Source: JBBQZO01 sp038207625
GTDB taxonomy: Bacteria > Pseudomonadota > Gammaproteobacteria > Burkholderiales > Burkholderiaceae_D
DNA length: 64,000 bases
NCBI GenBank assembly: GCA_038207625.1
Contig: JBBQZO010000012.1
Coordinates: forward strand, 73,014 to 137,013
Direction: 5' to 3'
Shown: positions 49,504 to 58,354 of the stretch, in pieces
Numbering within the stretch: the first letter of the stretch is position 1
Layout: each line of letters opens with the position of its first letter
Notes under the pieces: model-generated
Databases searched by the model: none
The model's input: only the letters and a program-made list of their open reading frames with translations
Told to the model about the DNA's origin: nothing
Program-made: the position numbers and the translations under genes

Positions 49504-52281
49504 ATGAGACGTTCGAACACCAAACAATTCCTGCCTCAGCTCGCTGTACTGCTGGCGTTTTCAGTCGCTGGCGGTGCGCTCGCGTCGGAGGCCGACCATC
49601 GTGAATTCGAAGCGACCTTGCATGTGCCGTATCAGGCCGATGTCAACACGGACCGGCAGGAGGCGCGCACGTTCACGCTGTCGTTCGACTATCCCCATGT
49701 GGCGCTGGCCCAGGATGTGAGCTGGCGCCTGGAATTGCTCGACGCCACAGGCCGCGTGCTGCATAACTGGCATGGCGTGAATACCTTGTTCAAGAAATCG
49801 GTGGACGTCAAAGTGCGCTGGGACGGGCTGATTGATGGCGTGGCGCTGGCCGACGGCATGTATCAGGTGCGCATGCTGGCCGTCACGCATGACGCGCACA
49901 AGCGCCAGGCGGGCGACCTGCTGCCTGGCACGATCGACGCTTTGATCGGCGCCGGCGCCGACGACCTTGTCGAGCAAAGCTGGGACCTGTCGGTGGGGAC
50001 GCAGAGCGCGCCCGCCATGCCCGGTTTTGTCGGCTTGCCCGTTGGCGCCAGCGCCGCGGCGCCCGCCAAAGTGGCCGGCACCAGCCGCCCGACGCTGGGC
50101 GCGCAGCAACTGGCCGTACCGGCCCCGGCCTCGCTGCCGTACACGGTCTACTTTGGTAATCTGCACAGCCAGACCAATCACAGCGATGGCGGCGGCACGC
50201 TGGCCACCTGCGTGGGTGCGCAAAATCCGCAAAGCGGCGCCTTCGGCCCGACCGACGCCTATACCTATGCGCGCGGCAAGGGTCTCGATATCCTGATGGC
50301 GTCCGAGCACAACCACATGTACGACGGCTCCGATTCAACCAATGCGAGCGCCGATCCGGCCACCGCCAAGGCGCTGTTTCAGTCTGGCCTGACGGCAGCG
50401 GCCACCTTCAATGCCGCCCATCCCGATTTCCTGGCCGTGTATGGCCTCGAGTGGGGTGTGATCAACAACGGCGGGCACATGAACATCTTCAACACCACCG
50501 AATTGCTCGAGTGGGAAAGCAATTCGGCCGGCCAGTTGATCGGCGACACGCTCACGCCCAAGGGCGATTATGCGGGCCTGTACACCTTGATGCGTCAGCG
50601 CGGCTGGGTAGGCCAGTTCAATCATCCCGCCACCAGCGGTCAGTTCCTCGTCAACAGCGTGCCGCTCGGTTATACCGCCGACGGCGATCAGGCGATGGCC
50701 TTGTGCGAAGTGCTTAACACGTCGGCGTTTTCGACCAATACGACGGAGACCGAAACCGGGCGCAGCAGCTACGAAGGGGCGTGCTACAAGGCGCTCGAGG
50801 CGGGCTATCACGTCGCCTTCAGCACCGACCAGGACAATCACTGCGCCAACTGGGGCGCGTCGTATACCAACCGCACCGGCGTGCTGATCCCCAATGGCAC
50901 ACCGCTGAGCAACGCCAGTTTCATCGACGCCATCAAGGCGCGCCGGGTGTTTGCCACGATGGACAAGGGCTCGCAACTGGTGTTGACGGCCAACGGTCAC
51001 ATCATGGGCGAGCGCTTCGCCAACAGCGGCAGCCTGAACCTGCTGGCCAACTACGCCAGCAGCGCCGGCAAGACAGCAACGACGGTGCAAATGTACGAGG
51101 GCGTGCCGGGGCGTAACGGCACCGTCAGCCTGTTGTCGAGCACCGCCAGCACGACCATCACACCGGCCATCGGCGAGCATTTTTACTACGCCAAGCTCAC
51201 CCAGAACGATGGCAATATCCTGTGGTCGGCCCCGGTCTGGGTGACCCAGTCGACGTCGGCGGGCGACACCACGCCGCCCACGGTGAGCGCGTCAGAGACG
51301 GGGGGCAGCGGCACGATCACCTTGTCGGCCGTCGCCAGCGACAACGTCAAGGTCACGCTGGTGGAGTTTTATGTCGACAGTCTGCTCAAGGCCAGCAGCA
51401 ACGTGTCGCCATATACGGCCACGCTCAATTCGGCGACGCTGGCCAATGGCAGCCACAGCCTGCTGGCGCGCGCCTATGACGCGGCCAACAACGTCGGCGT
51501 ATCGGGTGCGTTTGCGTTTAGCGTCAATAACGGCACCGTCGATACCACGCCGCCGACGGTCAGTGCAAGCGAGACCGGTACCGGCGGCACCATCACGCTG
51601 GCGGCCACGGCGAGCGACAATGTGGGCGTGAGCAATGTCGAGTTCTATATCGACGGGGTATTGAAGGGCAGCGACAGTACGGCGCCGTATTCGATGACGC
51701 TGAATTCGACGTCGCTGGCCAATGGCAGCCACGTGCTGACGGCCAAAGCCTACGATGCGGCCGGTAACAGCACGCTGTCGAGCGGACAGAGTTTTAGCGT
51801 CAGCAATACCGGCGCGAGCAACCTGATCGTCAATGGCAGTTTCGAGTCGGGCGCCACGTCGTGGACGGCAACGAGCGGCGTGATCAGTTCGGCGACGGGG
51901 CAAGCGGCCCACACCGGCACCTTCAAGGCGTGGATGGATGGCTATGGCAGCGCGCACACCGACAGCGTGTATCAGCAAGTGTCGGTGCCCGCATCGGCCA
52001 CCAGCGCGAGCCTGACGTTCTGGCTCAAAGTGGTCAGCGACGAGACGACAACCAGCGTCGTGTACGACACGCTCAAGGTGCAGGTGCGCAGCAGTAGCGG
52101 CGCGGTGCTGGCCACGCTGGCGACGTATTCGAACCTGAACAAGTCCACCAGCTATGCGCAGAAGACGTTCGACCTGAGCGCCTACAAGGGCCAGAGCGTG
52201 CGCATCTACTTCGAGGGCATCGAGGACGCCAGCGTGGCGACGACTTTCCTGGTCGACGACGTGGCGCTCAACGTGCAATAA
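49504..52281 (+). CDS. secreted PHP-type metallohydrolase with Ig and jelly-roll domains
   Basis: A 925-residue exported protein. Signal peptide to about residue 27 (LPQLAVLLAFSVAGGALA). Residues about 30-165 form a beta domain with a FlgD-like WDGLIDGVALADGMYQVRM segment. Residues about 210-500 form a PHP domain of the CehA/McbA type: YFGNLHSQTNHSDGGG (H221, H226, D228), ILMASEHNHMYDG (H269, H271), VYGLEWG, QFNHPATSGQF and STDQDNHC, all metal-ligand positions. Two Ig-like repeats follow (about 595-680 and 685-770, each with TTPPTVSASETG and VEFYVD/VEFYID), then a jelly-roll carbohydrate-binding-like domain (NLIVNGSFESGATSWTAT). Phosphoesterase-type hydrolysis at the cell surface is inferred. 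Confidence 0.85.
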   Translation: MRRSNTKQFLPQLAVLLAFSVAGGALASEADHREFEATLHVPYQADVNTDRQEARTFTLSFDYPHVALAQDVSWRLELLDATGRVLHNWHGVNTLFKKSVDVKVRWDGLIDGVALADGMYQVRMLAVTHDAHKRQAGDLLPGTIDALIGAGADDLVEQSWDLSVGTQSAPAMPGFVGLPVGASAAAPAKVAGTSRPTLGAQQLAVPAPASLPYTVYFGNLHSQTNHSDGGGTLATCVGAQNPQSGAFGPTDAYTYARGKGLDILMASEHNHMYDGSDSTNASADPATAKALFQSGLTAAATFNAAHPDFLAVYGLEWGVINNGGHMNIFNTTELLEWESNSAGQLIGDTLTPKGDYAGLYTLMRQRGWVGQFNHPATSGQFLVNSVPLGYTADGDQAMALCEVLNTSAFSTNTTETETGRSSYEGACYKALEAGYHVAFSTDQDNHCANWGASYTNRTGVLIPNGTPLSNASFIDAIKARRVFATMDKGSQLVLTANGHIMGERFANSGSLNLLANYASSAGKTATTVQMYEGVPGRNGTVSLLSSTASTTITPAIGEHFYYAKLTQNDGNILWSAPVWVTQSTSAGDTTPPTVSASETGGSGTITLSAVASDNVKVTLVEFYVDSLLKASSNVSPYTATLNSATLANGSHSLLARAYDAANNVGVSGAFAFSVNNGTVDTTPPTVSASETGTGGTITLAATASDNVGVSNVEFYIDGVLKGSDSTAPYSMTLNSTSLANGSHVLTAKAYDAAGNSTLSSGQSFSVSNTGASNLIVNGSFESGATSWTATSGVISSATGQAAHTGTFKAWMDGYGSAHTDSVYQQVSVPASATSASLTFWLKVVSDETTTSVVYDTLKVQVRSSSGAVLATLATYSNLNKSTSYAQKTFDLSAYKGQSVRIYFEGIEDASVATTFLVDDVALNVQ

Positions 52282-52301
52282 GCGTCACCGCCATCGCGCT
52301 C

Positions 52302-52330
52302 ATGCCCACCCGCGCGGTGGGCATTTTTTT
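52302..52330 (+). terminator. strong rho-independent terminator
   Basis: Stem ATGCCCACC (52302-52310) with GGTGGGCAT (52316-52324), loop CGCGC, followed by a run of seven T. It lies 20 bp after the PHP gene stop and separates it from the convergent fadE gene. Confidence 0.92.
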
Positions 52331-52383
52331 GTGCGCGGCATGCGCAACGCCGTCGTCACACCTTGAGCGTTGCGCCGCTTCGC

Positions 52384-54774
52384 TCAGGCGAAGTCGCTGA
52401 CCGTGGCCGTGCTCACCGCAGGCGGCGCCGGCGCGCTCAGGGCGCTTGGTGTCACTTGCGACGGCGTCGATTGGAGATGCTGGTCGAAATCGTCCACCTG
52501 GACTGCGCTGTCGGCCAGGCGGGCGAATTCGGACAGCGTCTGCTGTTCCTCGGCGCTGATGGTGCCGGCGCTGGCGGCGTTGCGCGCCCATTGCTGCGTC
52601 AGCAGCAGGCTTTGCGGAATCGGCGGCACGTCGCCGGCGCGGATCGCCACCTTCAGGCGCTGCTCGATTACCTCGACGGCCGGCAGCATGGCCAACGCCA
52701 GCTCGCCGCAGGCCAGCGGGTCGCTGTCGTCGTGCGCCACGTAGCAGTCGGCCAGCAGGCGGGCGCGGCTCGCGTCGCCGGTCTGCATCGCCTCGGCCAG
52801 CGCACTGCCCAGGGCGTCCGACGGCGCGCGCTGGGGCAGGCCGAGCGGGAACAGCAGTGCGCGCAGCAGCAACGCCAACGGGCGATTGGGGAAGTTTTCC
52901 AGCACGCCGATCAGTCCCTGCTGGGCCTTGAGCAAGGCGTCCTGCACCGACCAGTGGACATACACCGCGTCGCCGGCCGGCCGGCCGTCGTCTTCGAAGC
53001 GCTTCAAGGTCGCCGACACCAGATACATCTGCGCCAGCACGTCGCCCAGGCGCGCCGAAATGCGCTCGCGCCGCTTGAGTGAGGCGCCCAGCACGAACAT
53101 CGACATGTCCGTCATCACCGCAAACGCGCTCGAGCAGCGGCTCACGGCGCGGTAGTAGTGCGCCATCTCCGGCGCACCCGTTTCTGGTGCGTTGGCCAAG
53201 TGGCCGGCACTCAGGCCGTGCATCAGCGCGCGCCCCAGATTGGCGGCGATGAAACGCAGGTGGCCGAAGAAGGCCAGGTCGAAATCGCTCTCGGCCTTGC
53301 GGCGGTCCGGCTCCTGGCAGGCTGCCATCTCCTTGCGCACGAACGGGTGCGCCCGGATCGCGCCCTGTCCAAAGATGATCAGGCAACGCGTCAGAATGTT
53401 GGCCCCTTCGACCGTGATGGCGATCGGGATTTGCTGGTAGGCGCGCGCCAGGAAGTTGTTGGGCCCCATGCAGATGCCTTTGCCGCCCAGGATATCCATG
53501 CCGTCGTTGACGACCAGGCGCGCCCGTTCGGTGACATGGTACTTGGCGATGGCCGAGATGACGGCCGGCTTTTCGCCCAGGTCGACGGCCAGCACCGACA
53601 TCTTGCGCGCCGCGTCCATCATGTACAGATTGCCGCCCATGCGTGCCAGCGCTTCCTGCACGCCTTCGAACTTGCCGATGGCCGTGTGGAACTGGCGCCG
53701 GATCGCCGTGTACGCGCTTACGCCCAGCACCGCCATCTTGGCCATGCCCACGTTCGACGAGGGCAGCGAAATGGCGCGTCCGGCGGCCAGACACTCCATC
53801 AGCATGCGCCACCCTTTGCCCAGTTGCGGACGCCCGCCGATTACCCATTCCATCGGGATGAACACGTCATTTCCCGAGGTCGGACCATTCTGGAAGACCG
53901 CGTTCAGCGGCCAGTGACGCCGGCCGATCTGCACGCCCGGATGGTCGGTCGGTATCAGCGCGCAGGTGATGCCCAGCGTATCGTCCGGTCCCAGCAAGTG
54001 AAACGGGTCGACGCTGCGAAACGCCAGGCCGAGCAGCGTGGCCACCGGCGCGAGCGTGATGTAGCGCTTCGACCAGGTCACGCGCATGCCCAGCGTCGCG
54101 CGCCCTTCGTGCTGGCCCATGCACACCACGCCCACGTCCGGCATCGCGGCCGCGTCCGAGCCCGCGTAGGCGCTGGTGAGCGCGAAGCAGGGCACGTCGA
54201 TGCCGCGCGCCAGGCGCGGCAGATAATATTCTTTCTGGGTTTCGGTGCCGTAGTGGAGCAGCAGTTCGGCCGGACCCAGCGAATTGGGTACCATCACCGA
54301 CACGGCCAGCGCCGAGCAGCGGGTCGACAGCTTCATCACCACTTGCGAATGCATGTAGGCGGAGAACTCCAGGCCGTCGTATTTGCGGGGAATGATCATG
54401 CCCAGGAATCGCTGCTCTTTCATGAACTTCCAGGCCGGCGCGGGCAGGTCCTGCCAGCGCTCGGTGGTGTCCCAGTCGTTGACCATCGCGCACAGCTGTT
54501 CGACCTCGTTGTCGAGGTAGTGCTGCTCCGCGTCGGTGAGCACGTTCTTGCCAAAGCCGAGCAGCTTGGTCCAGTCGGGTCGGCCGGAAAATAGGTCGGC
54601 GTCCCACCAGGTGGTGCCGGCGTCAAGCGCGTCGCGCTCGGTGTCGGACATCGTCGGCAGGATGCGCTTGAACAGGTCCAGCAGGTGCGGCGTAATCAGT
54701 GCGCGCCGTAGTGGTGCGACGACTATCGGCGCGGCAAGGCAAGCGAGCACGATGCAAACAATCAGAATTCCCAT
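52384..54774 (-). CDS. fadE: FadE-type acyl-CoA dehydrogenase
   Basis: A 796-residue acyl-CoA dehydrogenase of the long FadE class, first step of fatty-acid beta-oxidation (FAD-linked). N-terminal hydrophobic segment MGILIVCIVLACLAAPIVV suggests membrane association. The ACAD core spans about residues 80-480 (DLPAPAWKFMKEQRFLGMIIP, SNSLGPAELL region read here as VPNSLGPAELLLHYGT, CFALTSAYAGSDAA, WSKRYITLAP, GKFEGVQEALARMGG, VNDGMDILGGKGICMGPNNFLARAYQ, in parts). Residues about 500-790 match the C-terminal FadE-specific DUF1974 region. The gene stands alone, convergent to the PHP gene. Confidence 0.93.
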   Translation of the reverse strand: MGILIVCIVLACLAAPIVVAPLRRALITPHLLDLFKRILPTMSDTERDALDAGTTWWDADLFSGRPDWTKLLGFGKNVLTDAEQHYLDNEVEQLCAMVNDWDTTERWQDLPAPAWKFMKEQRFLGMIIPRKYDGLEFSAYMHSQVVMKLSTRCSALAVSVMVPNSLGPAELLLHYGTETQKEYYLPRLARGIDVPCFALTSAYAGSDAAAMPDVGVVCMGQHEGRATLGMRVTWSKRYITLAPVATLLGLAFRSVDPFHLLGPDDTLGITCALIPTDHPGVQIGRRHWPLNAVFQNGPTSGNDVFIPMEWVIGGRPQLGKGWRMLMECLAAGRAISLPSSNVGMAKMAVLGVSAYTAIRRQFHTAIGKFEGVQEALARMGGNLYMMDAARKMSVLAVDLGEKPAVISAIAKYHVTERARLVVNDGMDILGGKGICMGPNNFLARAYQQIPIAITVEGANILTRCLIIFGQGAIRAHPFVRKEMAACQEPDRRKAESDFDLAFFGHLRFIAANLGRALMHGLSAGHLANAPETGAPEMAHYYRAVSRCSSAFAVMTDMSMFVLGASLKRRERISARLGDVLAQMYLVSATLKRFEDDGRPAGDAVYVHWSVQDALLKAQQGLIGVLENFPNRPLALLLRALLFPLGLPQRAPSDALGSALAEAMQTGDASRARLLADCYVAHDDSDPLACGELALAMLPAVEVIEQRLKVAIRAGDVPPIPQSLLLTQQWARNAASAGTISAEEQQTLSEFARLADSAVQVDDFDQHLQSTPSQVTPSALSAPAPPAVSTATVSDFA

Positions 54775-54968
54775 GAATAGACTCCCTTGAAGATGGGGCG
54801 ACTATAGGGCGTTTTGACGACGCTATCAGTGCGCTAGCGCGCTTTTCGCACGGGCAGGTGCGCGTTTGGGGCGCGCTGGCTCAAAGCGCTGGCGAGGGGC
54901 GCCATGGCACGCCGATGGTCCGCACACCAATGGCCGGCACGACAAGGGGCGCGAGTCGATGGCGCCTG

Positions 54969-55262
54969 TCACACGGCATACAATCGGTCCGCACTCGTTT
55001 TCAGACCGTAATCGGGGATGAATTGCTCGGACACGGTCAAGATGGCATACAGATTTCGCTTGAGCTCATCGGCTGACAGTTCGCCGTCGCTGAGCGCCGT
55101 TTGTAACAAGTGCAGCGCCATATCGGCCAGCAGTATTCTTTGCTTTTCCGCCCAAGCCGGTTCACCGCGTGTCGACGGGTTTTTCCGATAGGCCACCTCG
55201 GTCAGCGCATGCGCCTTGCGGCCTAAGCCGAGAATCTCATTCTTGATCATTGCATCCATCAT
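54969..55262 (-). CDS. hypothetical protein, 97 aa
   Basis: A helical soluble protein beginning MMDAMIKNEILGLGRKAHA after AGAGGT; the sequence continues LTEVAYRKNPSTRGEPAW, AEKQRILLADMALHLLQTA, LSDGELSADELKRNLYAIL and ends KTSADRLYAV. No family or catalytic motif is recognised. A start 21 bp upstream is also possible. It lies just downstream of the MerR gene on the same strand by 117 bp and could be the last gene of that unit. Confidence 0.6.
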   Translation of the reverse strand: MMDAMIKNEILGLGRKAHALTEVAYRKNPSTRGEPAWAEKQRILLADMALHLLQTALSDGELSADELKRNLYAILTVSEQFIPDYGLKTSADRLYAV

Positions 55263-55379
55263 GCTCAACCTCTTCAAAGCCATTGCCGCCGCGCTGTTTC
55301 AGGTCGACGACGTCAAAGCCGCTGCAGCGCGATCGCCTGACGCGTTGACACGGCGAGCGCGCTGTGCCGCGGGATCAAA

Positions 55380-55790
55380 TTACTTTTTCGCGCTCACCGA
55401 TGACGGACCATCTGGCTCGGCGGGCCCACCCTGTTTGCGCTGCTCAACGAGGACGCGCAAGCGCCCCTTGGCCCGGTCACGCAGCTCGGTGAGTTCGACA
55501 ATACGCTGCTCGATCTCGTCGACCTTGCTTTGGTAAAGGCCGATCACGTCGGCGCAGATCAGCTTTCGCGAGCGCACATCGAACATCGACGCGACGGGAC
55601 GGATTTCATCGACAGTGAAGCCGTTGCGTAGCAGCACCCGAATGCGCATCACGTGTTCGACGGCCGCCTCGTCAAACCGGCGATAGCCATTGCCGCTGCG
55701 TTTGGACACCAACAGGCCAGATTGTTCGTAGTGACGAATCACCCGCGCGCTGCACTGGGTTCTGTTTGCCAACTCACCAATTAATATCAC
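55380..55790 (-). CDS. MerR-family transcriptional regulator
   Basis: A 136-residue regulator. A GTG start at 55790 gives the canonical MerR N-terminus VILIGELANRTQCSARVIRHYEQ, then LLVSKRSGNGYRRFDEAAVEHVMRI. The dimer coiled coil is VDEIEQRIVELTELRDRAKGRLRVLVEQ. No metal-binding Cys pair is present in the C-terminus, so an organic or stress signal is more likely than a metal. It lies 113 bp downstream of a secreted NTF2-like gene whose promoter has MerR-type geometry, so it may control that unit, including itself. Confidence 0.88.
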   Translation of the reverse strand: MILIGELANRTQCSARVIRHYEQSGLLVSKRSGNGYRRFDEAAVEHVMRIRVLLRNGFTVDEIRPVASMFDVRSRKLICADVIGLYQSKVDEIEQRIVELTELRDRAKGRLRVLVEQRKQGGPAEPDGPSSVSAKK

Positions 55791-55903
55791 GATTTTTCCA
55801 CTGTCACTGCGAGACCGGCCAGGCTGAGCCCCCTTTGAAAGTGGGCCCGCCCGCCACGGGTAAATAGGTCTGGGTTGCCCAAGTGTAGCCCAAACTGGCC
55901 CCG

Positions 55904-56506
55904 CTATTTGGCCCCGTCTTCGGCATCGCCCCTTGGCATCGGATGGGCAGCCGTTTCGCTGTCCCACGTGGCCGACAGCACACACCAGCGCTGGCCGTCG
56001 TTGAGCAGCTGAAAACTGTTGATTCCGCGTCCCTGAACAGGACCGTCCGGGTCGTCGCGCGTTTCATACCCGCTCCAGACATGTGCAATATGGCCGTAGC
56101 GTTGCACACGCTGAAAAACCTCGCGTTCGTGAAAGCCACGATGGGCGAACAGGCGCTCGTTCAGTGCAATGAATTTGGCGAGCGTTTGCGGCGCCGCCGC
56201 GAACGCCCCGTGAGGGCGATGTTCGGTTGGGGTAATCATGGCGCCGGGCGCATGAAGGCGTTCCAGGCGCGCCCAGTCATGCGCGCCATTGGCTGGTCCG
56301 GACACGATCTGGTAGAGCGTCCTGACCAGGCTTTCCGGACTGGCTGAGGCGGCGTCGGCCCGCTGGGTGCCGCAGGCCGGCTGTTCGGCCCGTGTGTTTT
56401 GCTCAGCCCGTGACAACGCTGGCAATGCGCACAGCAAGGACGCTAGCAACAGTGGGGCCGGCCATCGTGCAACGATGCCGCCGGCGCGGCGTTTGACTAT
56501 CTTCAT
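55904..56506 (-). CDS. secreted NTF2/SnoaL-like protein
   Basis: A 200-residue exported protein. Signal peptide to about residue 34 (WPAPLLLASLLCALPALSRA). The mature domain resembles the cone-shaped NTF2/SnoaL fold: SPESLVRTLYQIVSGPANGAHDWARLERLHAPGAMI, LAKFIALNERLFAHRGFHERE, YGHIAHVWSGYETRDDPDG and GINSFQLLNDGQRWCVLSATWDSE, in parts; SxQL..DG.RW.V.S..W is characteristic of this group. Start 56506 (MKIVKRRAGG) follows AAAGGT. It is preceded by a MerR-like operator and followed by a MerR regulator gene. The function is unknown. Confidence 0.75.
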   Translation of the reverse strand: MKIVKRRAGGIVARWPAPLLLASLLCALPALSRAEQNTRAEQPACGTQRADAASASPESLVRTLYQIVSGPANGAHDWARLERLHAPGAMITPTEHRPHGAFAAAPQTLAKFIALNERLFAHRGFHEREVFQRVQRYGHIAHVWSGYETRDDPDGPVQGRGINSFQLLNDGQRWCVLSATWDSETAAHPMPRGDAEDGAK

Positions 56507-56555
56507 CAGAGTGACCTTTGCTTGGTTCGGACAGAATTTGCCCGACTCGTAGCGC

Positions 56556-56587
56556 AGACTAAAGCCTGACACTGGTGTCATGGTCAA
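56556..56587 (-). promoter_or_regulatory. MerR-type promoter/operator with long spacer
   Basis: On the reverse strand TTGACC (56587-56582) and TAGTCT (56561-56556) are separated by 20 bp. The palindrome TGACACTGGTGTCA (56567-56580) fills that spacer. An over-long spacer filled by a dyad is the hallmark of MerR-activated promoters. It lies 50 bp upstream of the NTF2-like gene start, and a MerR gene is the next gene downstream. Confidence 0.65.
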
Positions 56588-57049
56588 GCCCAACTATGCT
56601 GATTGGCGCACGCGCTGCGCGGGCCTGGCGCAGGGCATGGCATTGCTGCGCGGTGTGGCAGGGCTGCGTCGTGTGGCAGGGCTGGGTGGTGTGGCAGTGC
56701 TGGGTGGTGTGGCAGTGCTGCGTCGTGTGGCCAAATCGCCACGCCCATTGTTGCGTCATCGTGAACGGCAGTGGTTCGCTTGCCGCTCCTGTTTGCCCAT
56801 CATGCGCCTTTGGGCTTGGCGTGGGCACTCGCGCAGGGCCTGCCTAGGCTGTGGCTTCCGGTTGAAGCAATTTCGACAATTCATCTATGTTGTGCTAATT
56901 GAAATGTTAAAATAGTGAGCATGTTGCCAGACGCTGCGCGACGGATCTGCCTGGCCGAAGCGCGCCCAGCCGATGCGCTCGCCCGCGACCGCTCCGGCTG
57001 GCCTGGTCGCCCGCGTGCGTGGACGCTTATTGTTGAGAAGGGGAATCGA
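56588..57049. other. intergenic containing a minisatellite
   Basis: 462 bp between divergent units. Apart from the 18-bp minisatellite at 56653-56732, open frames exist on both strands only because of the repeat, and none has a ribosome site. A short AT-rich patch near 56875-56915 may be the lipoprotein promoter. Confidence 0.45.
56653..56732. repeat. 18-bp minisatellite, four and a half copies
   Basis: Units at 56653-56670, 56671-56688, 56689-56706, 56707-56724 and a partial unit to 56732, consensus GTGTGGCAGKGCTGSGTS. Forward it reads as Val-Ala-Gly-Leu-type repeats, reverse as His-Thr-Thr-Gln-Pro-Cys-type repeats. It lies outside any supported gene. Confidence 0.9.
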
Positions 57050-57319
57050 ATGAAGCAAGTGTTTTCCATGATCGCCGGGGGCGTTTTGCTCGTTTGCACG
57101 GGCTGCCAGTCCACCGAGCCGATCACAAATATCAATTACCGAATTCATCCCAAGTTGGCCGACGCCCAGCATTACGCGCAGCGCGCGGTCGACACGATCA
57201 GTGGCGTGCAGCGCGAAGGCGGCGACGTCGGTGGGCATGCCGAGCGCGCAAAAGAATTGCTCGCGCGCGCCAATGACGAGCTGATACAAGCGGCTACCTT
57301 GGCCAGCGCCAAGAACTAG
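57050..57319 (+). CDS. small lipoprotein, 89 aa
   Basis: ATG 57050 follows AAGGGG. The N-terminus MKQVFSMIAGGVLLVCTGC is a lipoprotein signal with the acylated Cys at position 19. The mature part is helical: INYRIHPKLADAQHYAQRA, VDTISGVQREGGDVGGHAERA, KELLARANDELIQAAT. This pattern resembles small outer-membrane or periplasmic lipoproteins of unknown role. It converges with the glutaminyl cyclase gene. Confidence 0.8.
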   Translation: MKQVFSMIAGGVLLVCTGCQSTEPITNINYRIHPKLADAQHYAQRAVDTISGVQREGGDVGGHAERAKELLARANDELIQAATLASAKN

Positions 57320-57369
57320 CAGGCGCGCCGCCGTCCCAGCGCTGCGCGCGCTAACGGCGCGAACGCACA

Positions 57370-58152
57370 TCAAGGCTGGGCGCGCGGCACCAGCGCAATT
57401 TCAAACAGTCGCGGCCAGAGCTTGCCGGTGACGAACAGGCGCCGTTTGTCGGCATCGTAGGCGATGCCGTTGAGGACATCGGCGTTGTCGTTGGCGCCGC
57501 CTTGCGATTGCAACAAGCCGCGCAGATCGATCCAGCCAACCACGCGCCCGGACACGGGGTCGATGCGGGCAATCAGATTCGATTGCCACAGATTGGCAAA
57601 TAATTCCTTGCCGACCCGCTCCAGTTCATTGATCTGCTCGACCGGGCGCCCGTTGGCCGTCACGGGAATGCGGCGCAGTTCGCGCAAGGTCAGCGGGTCC
57701 AGCACGCGCAGCACGTTGCTGCCGTCGCTCATGATCAGGCTCTGGTCGTCGTGGGTCAGGCCCCAGCCTTCGCCCGGATAGGAAAACTGGCGCTGCAGCT
57801 CGAAGGTGGTCAGATCGAACACGAATCCCACCTGCGTTTGCCAGGTGATGCCGTACAGGTGGCCCTGCCAATCGGTCAGGCCCTCGCCAAAATACTGCTC
57901 CGGCAAATTCCTTTGCTGCAGTACGCGCCCCGTTTCCAGTTCCACCTTGCGGATCGACGAATGTCCGTGCAGGCCGGTGCTTTCGTACAGGAAGCCGTCG
58001 CGAAACAGCAAACCCTGGGTGAAAGCGTTCGGGTCATGGGGATACACATGCACGATGCGGTAATCGTAAATCGGGATGGCCGCCGGGCTTGCCGATGCGG
58101 CGCCAGGCAGCGCGGCGGCGAGCAGGAGAAGCTTTGAAAAGAGCATATTCAT
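57370..58152 (-). CDS. glutaminyl-peptide cyclotransferase
   Basis: A 260-residue exported beta-propeller enzyme of the plant/bacterial glutaminyl cyclase type, which converts N-terminal Gln of peptides to pyroglutamate. Signal peptide LLLLAAALPGAASA. Family motifs are clear: VHVYPHDPNAFTQGLLFRDGFLYESTGLHGHSS, LPEQYFGEGLTDWQGHLYGITWQT, YPGEGWGLTHDDQSLIMSDGSN, VEQINELERVGKELFANLWQSN and LNGIAYDADKRRLFVTGKLWP, quoted in parts. These include the conserved Glu of FGEG and the INELE segment. It acts in the periplasm. Confidence 0.93.
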   Translation of the reverse strand: MNMLFSKLLLLAAALPGAASASPAAIPIYDYRIVHVYPHDPNAFTQGLLFRDGFLYESTGLHGHSSIRKVELETGRVLQQRNLPEQYFGEGLTDWQGHLYGITWQTQVGFVFDLTTFELQRQFSYPGEGWGLTHDDQSLIMSDGSNVLRVLDPLTLRELRRIPVTANGRPVEQINELERVGKELFANLWQSNLIARIDPVSGRVVGWIDLRGLLQSQGGANDNADVLNGIAYDADKRRLFVTGKLWPRLFEIALVPRAQP

Positions 58153-58309
58153 GGTGTGCTGGCGTCGACAGAGTCACGCATGCTGCCATGCGCGATCCGA
58201 TATTGCAATCTTGATTCGTTGGCGGCGGGGCGCTGCGCCGCGCAGGGTGCGTCGGATTGCCCCGGCGCGGCAAGCCGAGCCGCCGCTTAGGGCCCCAGCG
58301 CGTCCGACT

Positions 58310-58340
58310 ATGCAACCAGTTGCATTGCAACGAGTTGCAT
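58310..58340. promoter_or_regulatory. double palindromic PadR operator candidate
   Basis: Two abutting palindromes upstream of the PadR gene: ATGCAACCAGTTGCAT (58310-58325) and TTGCAACGAGTTGCAT (58325-58340), sharing the half-site GTTGCAT. The second ends 15 bp before the PadR start. ATGxAAC-type dyads are typical PadR targets, so autorepression and control of the following fadH gene are inferred. Confidence 0.75.
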
Positions 58341-58354
58341 AGTAATATTGAAAA

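Noticed and set aside
56559..56915. Protein-coding gene across the 18-bp minisatellite
   Set aside because: Frames on both strands are open only because the unit is a multiple of three and lacks stops; no ribosome site or conserved flank was seen.
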